Part shown: positions 50,827-64,000 of the stretch, piece after piece | How the letters are laid out: each line of letters opens with the position of its first letter | Position numbering within the stretch: position 1 is the stretch's first letter | Origin: Bolinopsis microptera | Taxonomy: Eukaryota > Ctenophora > Tentaculata > Lobata > Bolinopsidae | DNA: 64,000 nucleotides | Direction of reading: 5' to 3' | Assembly: GCF_026151205.1 (NCBI RefSeq) | Contig: NC_087079.1 | Coordinates: 12,824,635-12,888,634, forward strand | Position numbers and translations under genes: made by a program | The notes under the pieces: model-generated | Database searches by the model: none | What the model was told of the DNA's origin: nothing | Seen by the model: only the letters and a program-made list of their open reading frames with translations

Positions 50827-53088
50827 GGTGCTGATTCCAATTTTCATACGATGATAAAGTAAATTTAGACGTAACGTTTTAGCTATTTGACTGATAGTGG
50901 AACTCCTTGCGCTAGGTTTTGTTTTGGTCTGAAGCTTTGTTTCGGATAATTTCAGTTCAATACAGCGACAAATATTCAATTGAACAGAAATTTCAAGCAT
51001 AAATACGGTTAGTGTGATCACTTTCCAGACCCAACAATGGATCTAAGATATTTAGCTCAAACTTTGGCTCGATTTGAGTCATAATTATAAATTGACAAAG
51101 CAACTCGAAGTGTTGATGGTTGTGTAACTTGTACGCACGGTAAATAAGTGACTTTCTCACCAGGTGACATGCCTCAATGATTCTGTTCTTATAACTGCAT
51201 ATTATATATTAGAAAGATTCGAGTGACTATTCCTGAATATCGTCCGATTTTCCCGATCCACGTGAGCGAAGCAGCCGTTTTCACGACAAAACCCTATAAG
51301 TTTGGAATTAGACCGAGGCAGGAAAAATTAGCGATAGGTTTATCATGGAAACTCCTTGTAACTACGTGTCGACAACAGACTTGACTTCAGCAGAACGGCA
51401 GGGTAAAAGAATGAAATGTCAGTGTCACGTGACCCTGATTTACGTATTTCATTGGTAGCTGCGAGCTTCTGATTGGGCAATCGTTGTAAGTTTTCATTTG
51501 ATCAATTTGGGAGAGGGAACCAACCGTGCTCTCTACGTTTATCACACAAATGTTGTTATATTTTCGACGTTAACGTGCGAAATATAGTGTTTTTGACAGG
51601 GCATAAAGTATTTGATATTTTTCATTAGTCGTAAGCTTTCTGTGTTAACCTTTAAAATTCTGATAAGTCGAGTTTTAAACTTGCGTAGTTTTTATGGTCC
51701 CAACAGACTGCATCAAGGTGTATACAGGTTTCTACTAGTCCTTAGCTTCATTACTAAATCTCAACCCTCTATTTCAGCTCACTCCGAGCTTTAGTTATCA
51801 TACTACCCGTGTTTTAATGAGAGGTATCGTACTCTTCACTTGAAAAACACATTAACCATCATTTCATAACCGATTAGGAAAATATAATCAACTCAAATCA
51901 CGGATTATATTAAATTAAGTTGAGTAAAAAGTGCACTATTCGATCTGTGGTCCGTAACCTAATATCAAATACTTTAGCGGTTCACCTCCATTGTAATTGG
52001 ATTGATCATTTCCATTTCTTCATTTTCAAACTGTATTTTTTCGCAAGGTCACATTTTTTCTCACACATCATTTGCATTTAGTGCAGCCCAGACGTTTTTA
52101 CTTTTTAATCATTCTTACGGAATTTTTGTCTGGCACTAGGCAATTTCTAAATATTTGAGCTGTGTTACTTTTTTATTTTAGGTTTTTTGAAATGTAACAA
52201 GATGAACACTGGTCCATAATACGTACAATGCCACACCTAGGCGTGGTGTAGAACATACATATTTGGATTCCCATAAAATTGGATAAACTCAACTTAGATG
52301 TGCTCTTTAATTTATAATATTATTATTAATAAATTATCCGATCCCACAATTAATTATTTTATGATATCTTTATTCGTTACTTCATATTATCCTTCACTTA
52401 TAGATATATGTCCTAGACACCTAGTAAATAATAAAAACATTTCTTGTTAATCGCTGCTTGTCACCTTTGTTGATATAACACGACATCACGTAGTACTACG
52501 GCAATCAAGATCTTGTGACTCAATCTTCAAAGAAGAAAAAATTTAAAGAATTCAAAGAACTTATTGGATGCCGGACGGAAGGATTGTTGATCAATACTGT
52601 GAGGGGGAGGGTAACATATTGGCATATTATATATATAATAATCTATGTTGTATAATTAATGCACATATTATAATACTCTATGTTGTATAATTAATGCACA
52701 TATTAGAAGTAGTTCATTGCTCAGCTAATTGGCACGTTTTAGTTGGACATATTATATAATAGTACAGCAAGCATAATTGACACTAATTATGCACGATGAA
52801 CGTAATTATGGATGTAATTTGGGCAATTAAATCCTTTGTTTTTTGTTTGTTCTGAGCCCAAGATTATGCAATTTTAAGGTTTCTCTTCATCACGTTTGAT
52901 GTTGTACAAGGTTTGGAGGGATCCATTCCTCGTTTGCCTTGTCAAAATACGAGCTCTATTAAATTTAAGATTTTATGAGTTTTGTTTTTTTTAACTAGGT
53001 CAAAAAGTCGTGTGTTGCTGGGGTTAATGAAGTTTATAAATTATTGGATTCATGCCTGGAATAATTGGCCCAATATGGGTTATAATAA
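50827..53088. other. Probable UPF2 intron or intergenic DNA
   Basis: AT-rich; no exon recognised. One direct duplication of about 35 bp (ATACTCTATGTTGTATAATT plus AATGCACATATTA) lies near 52,640-52,705. Confidence 0.45.
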
Positions 53089-53447
53089 CTAGCAGGAACC
53101 CGTCAAACCTTTAAGACTGGTGGTGTAAAGGCTCTTTGGTGGCCGGATCAGTTTCCTACCCTAAAGTCTCCCAGTAAAAATAATTATTACCTATTTAATT
53201 CGCGTTTTTGACACCACTTGGGAGTCCAAATTTTGGGTACTAAAATTCTTATTCCTTGGCCGATATTCGATTTTTTCATGCTGATTTGAAGGCCATTAAA
53301 GCATTTGAATCAGTTAAAAAAGTTTCAGTTTTATATCTTTTTTGCGGAAACCCGTGTTAAAGTTGATGCCGTGGTGTCAGTAAAATGGTGCGGATAAATA
53401 AATATATATATATATATATATATCGTCTCGCTTTATATATAGTAAGA
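53089..53447 (-). mobile_element. Non-autonomous Helitron-like element, copy 2
   Basis: Minus-strand copy with TCTTACTATATATAAAGCGA at the 5' end and TTCCTGCTAG at the 3' end followed by T. It is longer than the other two because of an (AT)n expansion near the 5' end (53,400-53,423) and a different 3' segment (53,095-53,165). Confidence 0.85.
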
Positions 53448-54119
53448 TTTAAAGATATATATAATTATTATAAAGTTATAAACGTAGCACAGTAATACGG
53501 ATTGCGGTAGATTCTTTACTAAGAAACGTTTGATCACGTACAACTAAGTTGAAATAATATACTGATAATTGGACGGAAAAATCAGTCATATTTTTAGACT
53601 CTTGTTCCCAGGACAGTATATTTTGCAAGATTGTTAACAGAATTAACAGCAGGTCTAGACTCTAGAACAAGCTCTCTAAGCGCCAGGACAACATTAAATT
53701 CGTTGCAATAGATGGCATTGTGTCCGCGTATATCACCGACTCTGGAGGGAAACATGCTTTTCTCTTTCAGTTAATACTAATTCTAACCTCTTATTGAATC
53801 GACGATAAATTATTCAGTATTTTTCTGTCATCGGGGTTGTCTTTTTTGCTTTCCCGTCTGTGACACATTCCAGATTTCTTAAACTTGATGTTTCGAGTAG
53901 AGATAGCTTAACACTTCAATATGACTACACTTTTTTTGCCTTTATTTTATATCTACTATATGAATATCTGCGTCCAGGCTACGTCAGATTGACTGAAATA
54001 TTTAATTAGGTCGCCTTCGGTTACAATCTACATTAAAATGATCTACAATCCTCAACTGTTTTTCTCGATGAGTTATTATTTTTTCTGAATTGTTATAACT
54101 TTCATAATCGGAAATCTTT

Positions 54120-54180
54120 GTATTTTAAAGCAAATCTTTGTATTTGAAAGCAAATCTTTGTATTTGAAAGCAAATTTTTG
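54120..54180. repeat. 20-bp tandem repeat
   Basis: About three copies of CAAATCTTTGTATTTGAAAG. Non-coding. Confidence 0.85.
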
Positions 54181-54663
54181 TGTTGAAAGTAATTTTAAAA
54201 ATAGGATGCACAATAGCCTAACAGTAAATTAAATACCTACCATAAATCTTCACATCTTCCATAGCATGTAATAACTGAGCTAACTATAAATATGGGCTAC
54301 ACATACCCTAGTAAAGACAGGTAGCAACTGCAAAATTGGCGTAATTTCAGTCGCATTTACTGTATTTATCACCAAATCAAACAATGAGAGAGATCTGTCT
54401 ATTTATAACAGTCCACTGATGATAGTTACACACTTGCCTCTCTGAAATCACGTTCAAATCATCTGTTATACCCCGTCCATTTATGTTATACCGCTTGTTA
54501 GAGCAACCGAGGAGATCGTATAATAATATAACAGGGATAAGTCAGGAAAAAATCTTTCCCGCTTCAATTAGAGTGTTCTCTAGAAGTATTTACTTACAAG
54601 CCTATGTATTTACATAAGCTAATATATCGCAAACACTGTTCTAAGGAATCGTTTTAAGTACTA

Positions 54664-54971
54664 TCTTACTGTATATATATAGCGAGACGATATATGTTTA
54701 TCCGTACCATTTTACTGACACCACGGCATCAAATTTAACGCGACTTTCCGCAAAAACCGTAAAAGATATACAACTGAAACTTTTTTGACTGGGTCAAATG
54801 TTTTAATGGCCTCCAAATCAGCATGAAAAAATAAAAAATTGGCCAACAGGAATTTTAGAGCCCAAAATTTGGACCCCCAAGTGGTGTCAAAAACGCGAAT
54901 TAAAAAGGTAATAATTATTTTTTGAGTCTTGAGTCTTGGCACCTTTTTAGGGTTATACGGGTTCCTGCTAG
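54664..54971 (+). mobile_element. Non-autonomous Helitron-like element, copy 3
   Basis: Plus-strand copy of 308 bp, starting TCTTACTGTATATATATAGC after an A and ending GGTTCCTGCTAG before a T, in line with the Helitron rule. It lies 1.2 kb from copy 2 in opposite orientation, so the pair could form a large hairpin. Confidence 0.85.
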
Positions 54972-57900
54972 TAATTAAAAAAATATATAATTTGGAACAT
55001 TACAGTAACGTTATTCAAATCTCAAACAGAAAAAAGTATATTTCAAAGCTTTGTGTTTTGATCATATTATGATCATGGGTGTATAGTGATTTTGATTCCA
55101 TAAATTTGATTGGGCAGTGATGGTGAGTGAGAAAATGATGGAAGTGCCAGCCAGTAACTCTGTCAAATGAACAGCCCACTGAGGAGTGGGTGAGCGCAAG
55201 CGCGAGAACGGCAGAGAGGGTGGCATAAAACGGAACGCACGGCCACAGAAAAGACACAGAAACTAAACCGTGCGCAGTAAGTTAGCCAGTGTCTGAGAGC
55301 TAGTGTTGCCCGGCAGGAGGCAACCAAAAGAGGTGCCGTGGTGAACTGTGGAGGCAAAGTTCGAATGCAAGGCGAGGCAGCTCTAACTGATGATGAAGAG
55401 GTAGACTGAACGGGAAGTTAAGAAAAAGGAAATGGAAGGATCCAGCTGAGGTCTGGCTCATGTCAGGAAGTGATGAAAAGCTCACAGACAAAATCATCCG
55501 TGGCTGTCTACCCCGTACGTAGGCAGTGTCCGAGATTTCAGGCATCAGGATACACTGAAACAGTGCAGAGCTGATAACGACCAGGGTCCTCACAGATACC
55601 CCGCGTCGGAGGTCGAGCCAATGCCCTGCTTTCGATACTTATGTCTACTGGTGGAACCTTCATATTTTCTCTACTAGCAGTCACTGTAACCCTATCACTC
55701 GGAAGGCCCCACAGCTCCTACATGGACGCACGGCCGGGAGCCCATGTAGGGATAAAAGTGAACGCAAGCCTTCCATCATATCCATCACAGATTCAAAGCT
55801 GGGAGGAAAAAAGGGAGGAGAGGAAAAAGGAAGAAAGAATACAAAAAAAGAAAACTGAGAAAGGAAACTAATTATCTGCTTTCAGACTGTCTTTGAAGTT
55901 GAGGGTTAGTCTGTAGATCTTGTAATTGATCACGTATCGAGGTCACGCACTTCAAAAGTGCTTGCGTTACTTATGCGACTGCTTAGTACAGTATTAATAC
56001 TTATGCAGTTGTACGCGAATAACAACGTCATAGACATAGCTAACAATAGTGTTTTTGCATAACTATGGTATTGTGTAAACCAAATTAGAATAGACAAGAT
56101 GCCATTCAGCTGTTTCCTGTACAGAATCTGAAAATCGGCCTCGAAGTTCGCCCTCGGGAAAGTCAAATATACGTCCTGATTCCGCTACCTGCTGTCTTGC
56201 TGCTACCCGGCTATTTCAAGGCTTTTTCAAGCACTTACCCTCGGAGGACATATTGTTACCGAGGTATAATTGGAGATTCTTGGCATCGTTTGGTTCTTGC
56301 AGGAAGGTTAAAATGCTATACATATGCCTAATAATTGGTTATAATGCATTACAAAATTGAATATCATGGGTATACCAAACATAATGTCCTATTAAGTCGG
56401 AACAGTTCTCGTTACCTCCTGTTACTAAATGTGCGTGCTCGTTTAATACAGAACTTTAGTATTCATTATAGGTTTAGTTCGCCTACGACAAAATCAGCAT
56501 CGCATTGAAAGCTGCTTTCTCAGTACCAAGCTTCAAATTTCTCATTGTCGAATGGCTTTTCTGTAAGTGCAAGAAATCACATTCGCCGCCTAATGACCAC
56601 CTGGAGTAACGAGCTTCTGCTGATTAAGTATTACCAGCAAGTATGATTGAGCAATAACATGAGGTCACAATTAGAGAACGGTCATAAATGCCATTGTTTG
56701 AGTGGAGTATTAGCTCAGAATATTTGACGTATAATAACTTATGTTAGCTCTTGTGTTTGCGGATTTTGTATTTGGGTTGAGTTTAGTTGCGGTAGATCAA
56801 ATCAAATGATCGCAATGTACAATATGTGCGCGATGTTAAATCTCCCTTAGTTATTCACTCGTCCTTGGCCTTAATCACTCCACTATATTTACCCGTACCA
56901 AAAACTCAAGCGCGTCAGTACTCATAATGATCCGCCAAACGGTGCTCCGGCGGCTGACCTGTTGACTCGTGCAAGTTCGTGCAACACAACCCCAGTAACG
57001 TCTCTTATTCAACCGTTATGTTGCCGCGAGGCTGACGTCAGTTTCCCGCGCATACACATTCATTTCAACCTGCCTGCCTTTACAGCTCTGTATCACTTCC
57101 CTCGTCATCATCCTTAGTTGCGGTGAGTTTGTGGCAGATACTAAGCTTCCATTTGACTGCATGTAGTAATCTCACCGTACAGTATTGCTGTGGTATTTCT
57201 CTGGTGGCCGTCACCAAGTATTTCTTTGGTGGTAAAAATATTTTTTTTGGTGGCAGTTACCAAAAATTTCTTTAGCGGCATTTTTGGCTGTCACCAATTA
57301 TTCTACGGTGGCAGTTACCAATTGCGTGGTCAAAGATAGCGGTGTGCACTTTGCTATCGTTATTGTGACGATCAAAGATCATTCTTATAACAGACTGTTA
57401 GAATTCTCAAATCCAGTCCCCTCTAGAATCCGCTTCTTTAAAAATATGCTTTGTCTGACTGTAAAACTGTGAAGCATGATGTGCCTATACAGAAAACTTT
57501 CTGCTTAATTTAAACATCAAGTATTTCATGTTGATTGTTTGACTTCAATTCCCAAATTCACGAGATGGTGCCATCAAGCGTTGCTCCTTGGCTTGGCTCC
57601 GAGCCAAGAGTAACACTGGTCTCCGTCTCACTGTTATTTGTGTGGCGGTAGACTACGAGATTGAAAACAATATTGTTGATTATCTCTCGTTTAATCTCCA
57701 GCTACTCTCTCATTTCCCATCATAATTACTCGTCCTCACGGCTAGTGCACCGGTAAACGGTTCGTTTGTTGTTGCAGAGAGTTGTACTAGAGATCTTTGT
57801 CTGTAACCCAGTCTCAAAACTTAGCAGTAGGGAACATTTGCTTGGTTGATGGGCGCTATTCAGTTGTTGTGGCTTTGCACGTGCAAAATTAATTGATCCG

Positions 57901-58103
57901 TGGCACTTCAGTGGTCGACATGTTGCAATGTACTTGTGGTCCAGTAGAACTTGATTGCTTTAGATGTTGGAAATATGCTGGGCTTCAGAATAGTATGCTG
58001 GGCTTTAGGATTAGTTTCCAGCTAGTACATGAACCCACTACGCAGCTACTCAGCAAGTACTTATAGCACACATTTAGTACCTACTCCGACGTGGGATGAG
58101 GAG
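54972..58103. other. Non-coding region with degraded repeats
   Basis: No gene accepted. 55,150-55,640 is more GC-rich than its surroundings and reads like an old element, but I see no domain. 57,190-57,330 has several imperfect repeats of TTTCTTTGGTGGCAGTTACC type. A GGCGGCTGACC/CCGCC hairpin lies near 56,935. Confidence 0.4.
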
Positions 58104-58252
58104 CAGGGACAAAAGGAAATCGCGGCATGTACGAAATCGCGATTTTCCCCATTATTAGCGACAAATTTTATGTATAGTTTAATGTATAGCCTGTTAAAAA
58201 TCGCGGTATCGCGATTTTTGGCCAAAATAATCGCGAAATCCTTTTGTCCCTG
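58104..58252. mobile_element. 149-bp MITE with 10-bp flanking repeat
   Basis: Inverted ends CAGGGACAAAAGGAAATCGC and CAGGGACAAAAGGATTTCGC (right end reverse-complemented), flanked directly by GGATGAGGAG on both sides (58,094-58,103 and 58,253-58,262). The interior holds further ATCGCGAT inverted motifs. CAGGG ends suggest hAT; a 10-bp flank repeat is more like Mutator. Confidence 0.8.
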
Positions 58253-61200
58253 GGATGAGGAGGCTGGCACATGTATGCAGCATGCACTGACACCACTACA
58301 ACAGCTACAACAGCTACTTATTCTAGCACTACAGCTACTTTGCTGGAGCTTCGCACTATCGTAGGTTGTGATTAGTAGCTGTGACAAATTCAGTATATTA
58401 GTGCTCCAAGTAACAATAAATCTCTTTTTCAAGGATTAGATCTGATGAGATATGACACATATTTTGGACATATTTTAATATTTTAGCGTACCAGAAATAC
58501 CGATGATTGCTGCACACAAAATACAACCCCGCATACCACCCCCTCCCCTTCGTCTCCCTATATCACAACGGACCGTATCTCCCCTTCTAGATAGCCCAGA
58601 TAACAATACCTATGACGTGCCAGCTTGTGGGGCACTTGTCTGGCTACGTGCCAGCTTGTGGGGCACTTGTCTGGCTGCGCCCCACGTCTACCATATCTCC
58701 TGCCAACTTCAGTACACCTGTCGCCTAGTTCCGTGTTTATCTGCTGCTGCTGCTGCCACCCTCTCAATTTCATGTGTCAGTGTCTTTGTTCCTTTTGTTG
58801 ACCTGTCTGGCGGATGGTATGGGCTTGTCATGTATTGTCCTGGTTAATGTCACATTGTCATTGGCAGAAGACTCTTTACTGTTTGCGTCTCCAGTATCTA
58901 CGGTTCCATGGGAAATTTGTGTTTTCCCAGGGAAATGACAGCTACCAGTGTTATGCTACCATGAACTGCATCATTAAAACATTTAGACCCATGTGCAGAC
59001 TACCTCCTCGTTCATCTTCAGATATTTCACCCTCCCAGATTCTTTCGTGGTAGTCCGGCAGCCTCACCAGGGCCAACCTAAACCTTCCTACCAAAGCAGA
59101 CCTAAATAGACTTGCTAATACGTAGGATTGTGGAGCGGGTTAACGTTTCTGCATTTCTTGAATATTTCAAAGTCTTGAATACCAGCGTGGCATCAATCCT
59201 CGGGTATTGACACGCCACTCCCAAGCATCTCCACCCCATTACCCAACAAATTAGGCCCTCATATCTGACTCGATATCGCAAGCGGTTTGCTTGTTAGATT
59301 TAATTTGCTATAGTAATAAGTAAATAACTTCAGACTTCATTGCACCACCGCTGTCTCCATCAGACTGTTTTCTTCGTCACGCTATCATATTCACTAAATC
59401 CTCCTCAATTTCACCTGTCTGGAAAACCACACATCACCAGTGTCATGTCTATCGTGAACGATTAATATCAGTTTAGGGTGTTGTTGTGTTGAGAGCGCCT
59501 CCCAACTTGTTTTCAATATTTTCTTAACCAGGGCCGTCTTGGTTTGCTCTTTGTTAAAAGGTCAGAGTCTTAGCACTAACTAAGGTTTCTGACGACTTAT
59601 CCCCGTATGTTTGTCTCTTCTGTAATTATTCTTTCAACTATTAACTAAACCCGGCCAAGGAAACTTGGTTTTCATTGCTCTGAAAGTCTAGGTCTTCCTC
59701 TTGTCTTGGGTAATTATCTCACGTATATAAAGGAATAGCTTATCGTTCACACTGCTAATAATAATCCGATAGATATTTTTAAAGAGGATGATATCTTAGT
59801 ATTATTGGAAATATTTTATCGTTATTACAGTTTTCTTCATTCTATTAAACTTAACTTAACTTCACCATTTTTCATCGTCTCATGTTACTCTAAAACTCAA
59901 TAACTTTTTTGTTAATTAAAAGATGCGAAGAGCTAAGCGCGTGTGCTAATATTAAAAACTATCCTGATCCAAGCTTGTTTTAGGGTTTTAAAAGTACTCA
60001 TTCTAACTACTTATAACGAATAATATGATGTTGGGATTATTGAAGAAGTAACAAGTATTTTTGTATGGAATGCCCTTGGCCATACTTAAGATGTTTTCAA
60101 ATAGTCAGTCTTTCATCACCAACCATTTTTAAATTTTTATAATTTCATCGCATCAAAATCCTCCCTGTGTGAGCTTGAAACTTTCAGCGGATGACTTGCA
60201 CTTCTTGTTGCTTAAATCGACAAATTGTTTTGGCATTCTATAAAATAACTACGCTTAAGGTAATTTTAAGTAAAGCAGGAAACGTGATTTAACCCTTACA
60301 CTGTTTACAGGATTCCTTGAAAACTTTGATTGATTCATTACTAATTTATCTACAAATTTAGTTATCAATAATTTAACGCATTTTTTCTCCTAAAGCAGCT
60401 TCCTACATTTTGTATCCCAAACTTAGTCTGAAAGTATGGAGGTAGCAGGAAACAAATCATTAGGAGCGACTTGTAGTAATGTTATTTATACGGGCTGCAG
60501 TTAGAGTGTGTCCCGCGAGATATTAGAGTTACTTTTAAGTTTTACTGTTAACTTGCTTCTGCGACTTGATTCTGCGTGCTCATGTTGTTTTGTTGTTAAC
60601 TTCAGTTACAGTCACTTTTAGTGCAGATACTTTTAATGTTAAGTTATTGAAACCCGCCTTTCGGACTAGTGCTCCGAGTATCAAAATGAGTATTTCGAAT
60701 TAAGCGAATGACCAATGGCTCCAGTTTCTTGCTGCCTGTCGAATAAAGATCTAATCTACGGGCAGTTTTGGAAGTTTCTGTAAGATCTCATATAATATGT
60801 TATAGCCTGAGCGTAGTCAGGAATAAACTATAAAGTACGAACAAAATTTGACAATTTGTGTTTATCCTGTAAGATGTCGTAGATTTTGACACGTGCAGAT
60901 CAAAACTTCTAAAAACGTGTTTTTATTTTCTTATGCTTCTAGAATTTTCAAGATTTTTCTCCGGCGCATTTCTGGTTTCATTATTAATAGTCTTACAAAA
61001 TTTCAGCAAATCAGGGCGAGGCATGTCATTAATATTCGGCTCGGACAATATTTTGAATATCCATATTTTATACCGCACCAACCGTTATCCGTCATATATC
61101 ATTACATATTAGAATATTAAGTCGGTATTTGCGTGTGCTCCTCCTTAAATTTGATATCTGTCTTTGAACCAGAAATAGTTTATTGTCCTCGTTACCTTTG

Positions 61201-64000
61201 TCTTCATTCTCAAGTAGCCTATATTCCATGTGGTGCTGTTCAGAGATTTTTGTCCCGTAAGCTTTACTTTTTGTAGTGGCCGCACATAGGAACACTTATA
61301 TCGTTAACGTTTCGATATATCACCATTCAGTGTAGACTTAGGTTGGAAACGGCGTGATGATTGTGTAATTAATTGCTTGATTAGCTAATTAATCACTCAA
61401 TTAGCTGGAATTAGCGTAAGTTTGTTGGCGCTGTTGTTTGGACAATTCCACCAATTAGTTTCTATTAACAATGACCATGGAGTTATGAGATCTAATAAAA
61501 ATACTTCCGTTTTACTTTTCTTCTTGCTGCAGGGATTTGGCGCCTACTAAATATTTATTCAATTGGCCTGGCTTTGTCTCTTTGGCTATCTTGTTTGTGT
61601 GGCATTTATTCAATTAATTTATGCCGGGGTTTTTAAATCGGTTCGTTCTGTTTCGGTGTTGTTACGTTTCAATATTGCGGTTTGTTTGTTACGAAATAAG
61701 TACTGTACTGTAGTTAATACTTGAAAGTTTCTTTTTAGATACCTTTGATAAAGCCCATTTAGTGGTTGACACCTATCTCACTCATGTTTGGCATTTATTT
61801 TCAAGTTTTATCTCACAAAGTTGTTATTTATACTGCTGCCGCAATTTCTCCGCAATTAAACAACATCTCACAACAACACTTGTGTTTATCATGGTTACAA
61901 ACCCGGTATCTATTTCGTCTCTTACAAGTTACATCCCACCACCAGTACCACCCAGTACCCACCACACGGCACACATGTATATGTATCATGTATATTGTAT
62001 ATACAATATACATGATACTACATAGGTACACTAGCACGCGAATACACAAGCTCACACATGTTCTACCACACGTGTCTACTGTGGGTGGTAAAGTCCCCGA
62101 ACATGCCCTGAACACGGGTAATACACACCCTCCCCGGGTAATACACATACTTCCCTCACACTTGTGTTAAGGAAGTGTTATACTCACAATAATACATACC
62201 CCGGCTTGTTAGTACAGTGTGTATTCACTCTCTCTCTCTCTCTCTCGTGCATTCTCTTAACTTTTTGTTGTTCATTCTCTCTACCGCCTACGTGGCTCCC
62301 CCTGAGTCTACCGTGGTCCAATTCATCTCTTGCTTCGCGCTCGCTCATGAATATATGCAATAACATAATTTCATATGTTGATTCGCGAATGGATGCCTTC
62401 CATTGTTGTTCGCATAGAGGTTGGAACATTGCTTTTAATCTTTGAGAGCAGATGGACATGTACTTAACAATTCTCGTATGTTCCTTCACTCACCACTTCA
62501 AGAACTTTCGGCGGAAATCCCAACTTTTAACTTTTATAAGTTTATAATAACACGTAGTAACAGCGATTAGCAAATCTGTGATTGCTTGAATCGATTAATC
62601 TGACAAAAATCCCTCTTATCCTCTCTAGCTGATACAGGTGCAACAAGACCAGTGATATATCTACATACACATAATATGTAATTAGCTCAAGTACAATCTG
62701 CTCTACAGCTCGTATTATAGTGTACACAACGTGTTATCGCTTAAGTGATATTGCTTGAACATGATTACTCTAGAAGGAGGTAACGGCGAGCTGTGCTTGT
62801 TCATTTCATTTGTGCTTTATGAGTGTTTTTGAGTGTTTTTGAGTGTTTAAGGCCAGATTAGTTTGTTCCGTGGCCGTTATAACGCGGTAAGCCTACTGTT
62901 AACTGTATCGGTAAGGTACCTGCTTTTCTAATTGTGTGACGCGGCCCATTTAGGCTACAGTAAGAGCTCCTTGGTCCAACTTTCATATCTTAAAGTTACA
63001 TTTTGGCTAGAGTTAAGAGTGGTTATAATACTGCTATATCATTTTGATCTAGTGGTAGAAGCATCTCGGTATCGTTTCACCGTATTATTTGTCGATAAAC
63101 CACATGATTAACACGTGTTCACCTTGCTGTGGAATTTGGCGGCTCTACAATTTCCCTGATTATTATATAGCTGTCAGCCATTGCGGTCTGCAGTTAGAAA
63201 AATTAACACTCCTGTTAATTTCTGAATATGTTAATTTAGTTTTTGTTCGACCTGCAGAATTCAGCCTCACTGAAATGGCTTCGTCGTCAAACAATTAATG
63301 CAGTCCAATTGTGTGAGAGGAGATATGATATTTTTCGTAAAATCCTTTGCATATAAATAATGCGAAATAATTTCCTAATTATTGGACATTTTCACGTCTC
63401 CTTAGAATGGCGATAATTAATTCTGCGCAAATTTCCGAACCTATTCTATGAATCGCAAACTTTTTTCCAGGAAATGAACGGTTGTGGAGAATTCTTCAGA
63501 AAAAGTGATTCTCGGAATCGAAATGGAACTCCTTATAGTTATCATCGAGAATGGTACATTAAAATCTAGTAAAAATTGTGATTGTTTTATATTTTACTGC
63601 TGACTTCAGATTTCTCTTCTGGTTCATGCTTATTTTCATCCACGGAAGAAAATTGACGTATGCTGATAAGATGCTGACTCAGACTAACAAAATTAGTGGC
63701 CACGGAGACTCAAATTTGTTGGGAAATCTTGAAAGGTAATTCCGCCAAAATTTCCAATAAATAATTTACAGAATTTCCAATAAAAGCTGAAGCAGTAAAA
63801 ACCGTCCATACCGTCCATCTCACACGATTAATTTCCGAGAGATAGTAATCCAGTACTTGATGAGGCTCACTTAACTATAACTAAGCACGAGTAATAAGTT
63901 GAGACTCTAGCTGATCTACACTTAATCCAGCTCTCCAGCATGAACAATGTTCTGCTCGATTCCCATGAGATTCAGCTAATACTTCTTTATAATTTCCATC
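58253..64000. other. Non-coding region to the window end
   Basis: No exon recognised on either strand. Contents include a 31-bp direct duplication (GTGCCAGCTTGTGGGGCACT plus TGTCTGGCT) at 58,617-58,678, a perfect 36-bp palindrome at 61,983-62,018 and a (CT)n run at 62,228-62,248. If UPF2 continues downstream, this is intron. Confidence 0.45.
61983..62018. repeat. Perfect 36-bp palindrome
   Basis: The half-site GTATCATGTATATTGTAT is followed at once by its exact reverse complement, with no spacer. Confidence 0.95.

Noticed and set aside
55641..55871. Frame starting MSTGGTFIFSLLAV with a possible signal peptide
   Set aside because: The hydrophobic start is followed by low-complexity Glu/Lys; no splice, homology or upstream support. 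It lies in a degraded repeat.
58029..58432. Short overlapping frames on both strands near 58.0-58.4 kb
   Set aside because: They run through a MITE and carry no recognisable domain.
61762..62489. Overlapping frames of about 90-134 codons near 61.8-62.5 kb
   Set aside because: Composition follows palindromes and (CT)n repeats; three frames on both strands are open at once, which argues for chance.
50605..64000. Remaining UPF2 exons in the last 13 kb
   Set aside because: I looked for the rest of MIF4G-3 and the acidic C-terminal region on the plus strand and saw no matching coding block; absence is by eye only.

Overview
The window is AT-rich eukaryotic DNA, almost certainly from an animal. 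It carries GT-AG spliced genes of the standard animal housekeeping set: PRPF19, VPS72/YL1, TRAPPC13, UPF2, XPNPEP1-like and a GT43 glucuronyltransferase. It also has an intronless LDLa-type rhodopsin-family GPCR, a BTB protein, and a dense layer of LINEs, a Penelope-like element, a tRNA-derived SINE, Helitron-like elements and several MITEs. Intron sizes, repeat load and the LDLa-GPCR suggest a marine invertebrate, possibly non-bilaterian. The species cannot be fixed from sequence alone. There are no prokaryotic features.

Layout. 1-2.5 kb is a repeat region with hairpin-rich, CpG-rich DNA. 2.5-8 kb is a nest of transposons: a Penelope-like RT split by a CR1/L2-type LINE, which itself holds another LINE tail, and a foldback MITE sits exactly on the Penelope stop codon. 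8-13.3 kb has a SINE, a broken partial copy of the aminopeptidase gene and a decayed LINE. 14.3-28.3 kb is a gene-rich block, all on the + strand: XPNPEP1-like, GT43, an unknown small basic protein, PRPF19, VPS72, TRAPPC13. From 28.8 kb on, UPF2 occupies most of the window. Eighteen exons can be traced to 50,604 and the 3' end is not found. Its first 13 introns are short, but intron 14 (9.3 kb) and intron 17 (7.1 kb) are very large. They contain a nearly complete LINE, a BTB gene, an antisense GPCR gene, a perfect 149-bp palindrome and a 1-kb TTAA-flanked foldback element. 50.6-64 kb shows no convincing exon, only repeats including two Helitron-like copies.

The most interesting object is the LINE at about 35.8-41.2 kb. 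Its first ORF (39,680-41,170, - strand) fuses an AlkB-like Fe(II)/2-oxoglutarate dioxygenase domain, with all metal and 2OG ligands visible, to an SGNH/GDSL esterase domain. ORF2 (endonuclease plus reverse transcriptase) follows on the same strand. An SGNH esterase in CR1-type ORF1 is known; an intact AlkB oxygenase there is not something I can place among standard LINE architectures. It suggests a retrotransposon that carries its own nucleic-acid demethylase or repair enzyme.

A cross-cutting caveat: four otherwise well-conserved coding regions (XPNPEP1-like twice, GT43, TRAPPC13, LINE ORF2) carry single-base frameshifts, one in a G5 run. Either the assembly has residual indel errors or some of these loci are pseudogenes. 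PRPF19, UPF2, VPS72, the GPCR, the BTB gene and LINE ORF1 are frame-clean.
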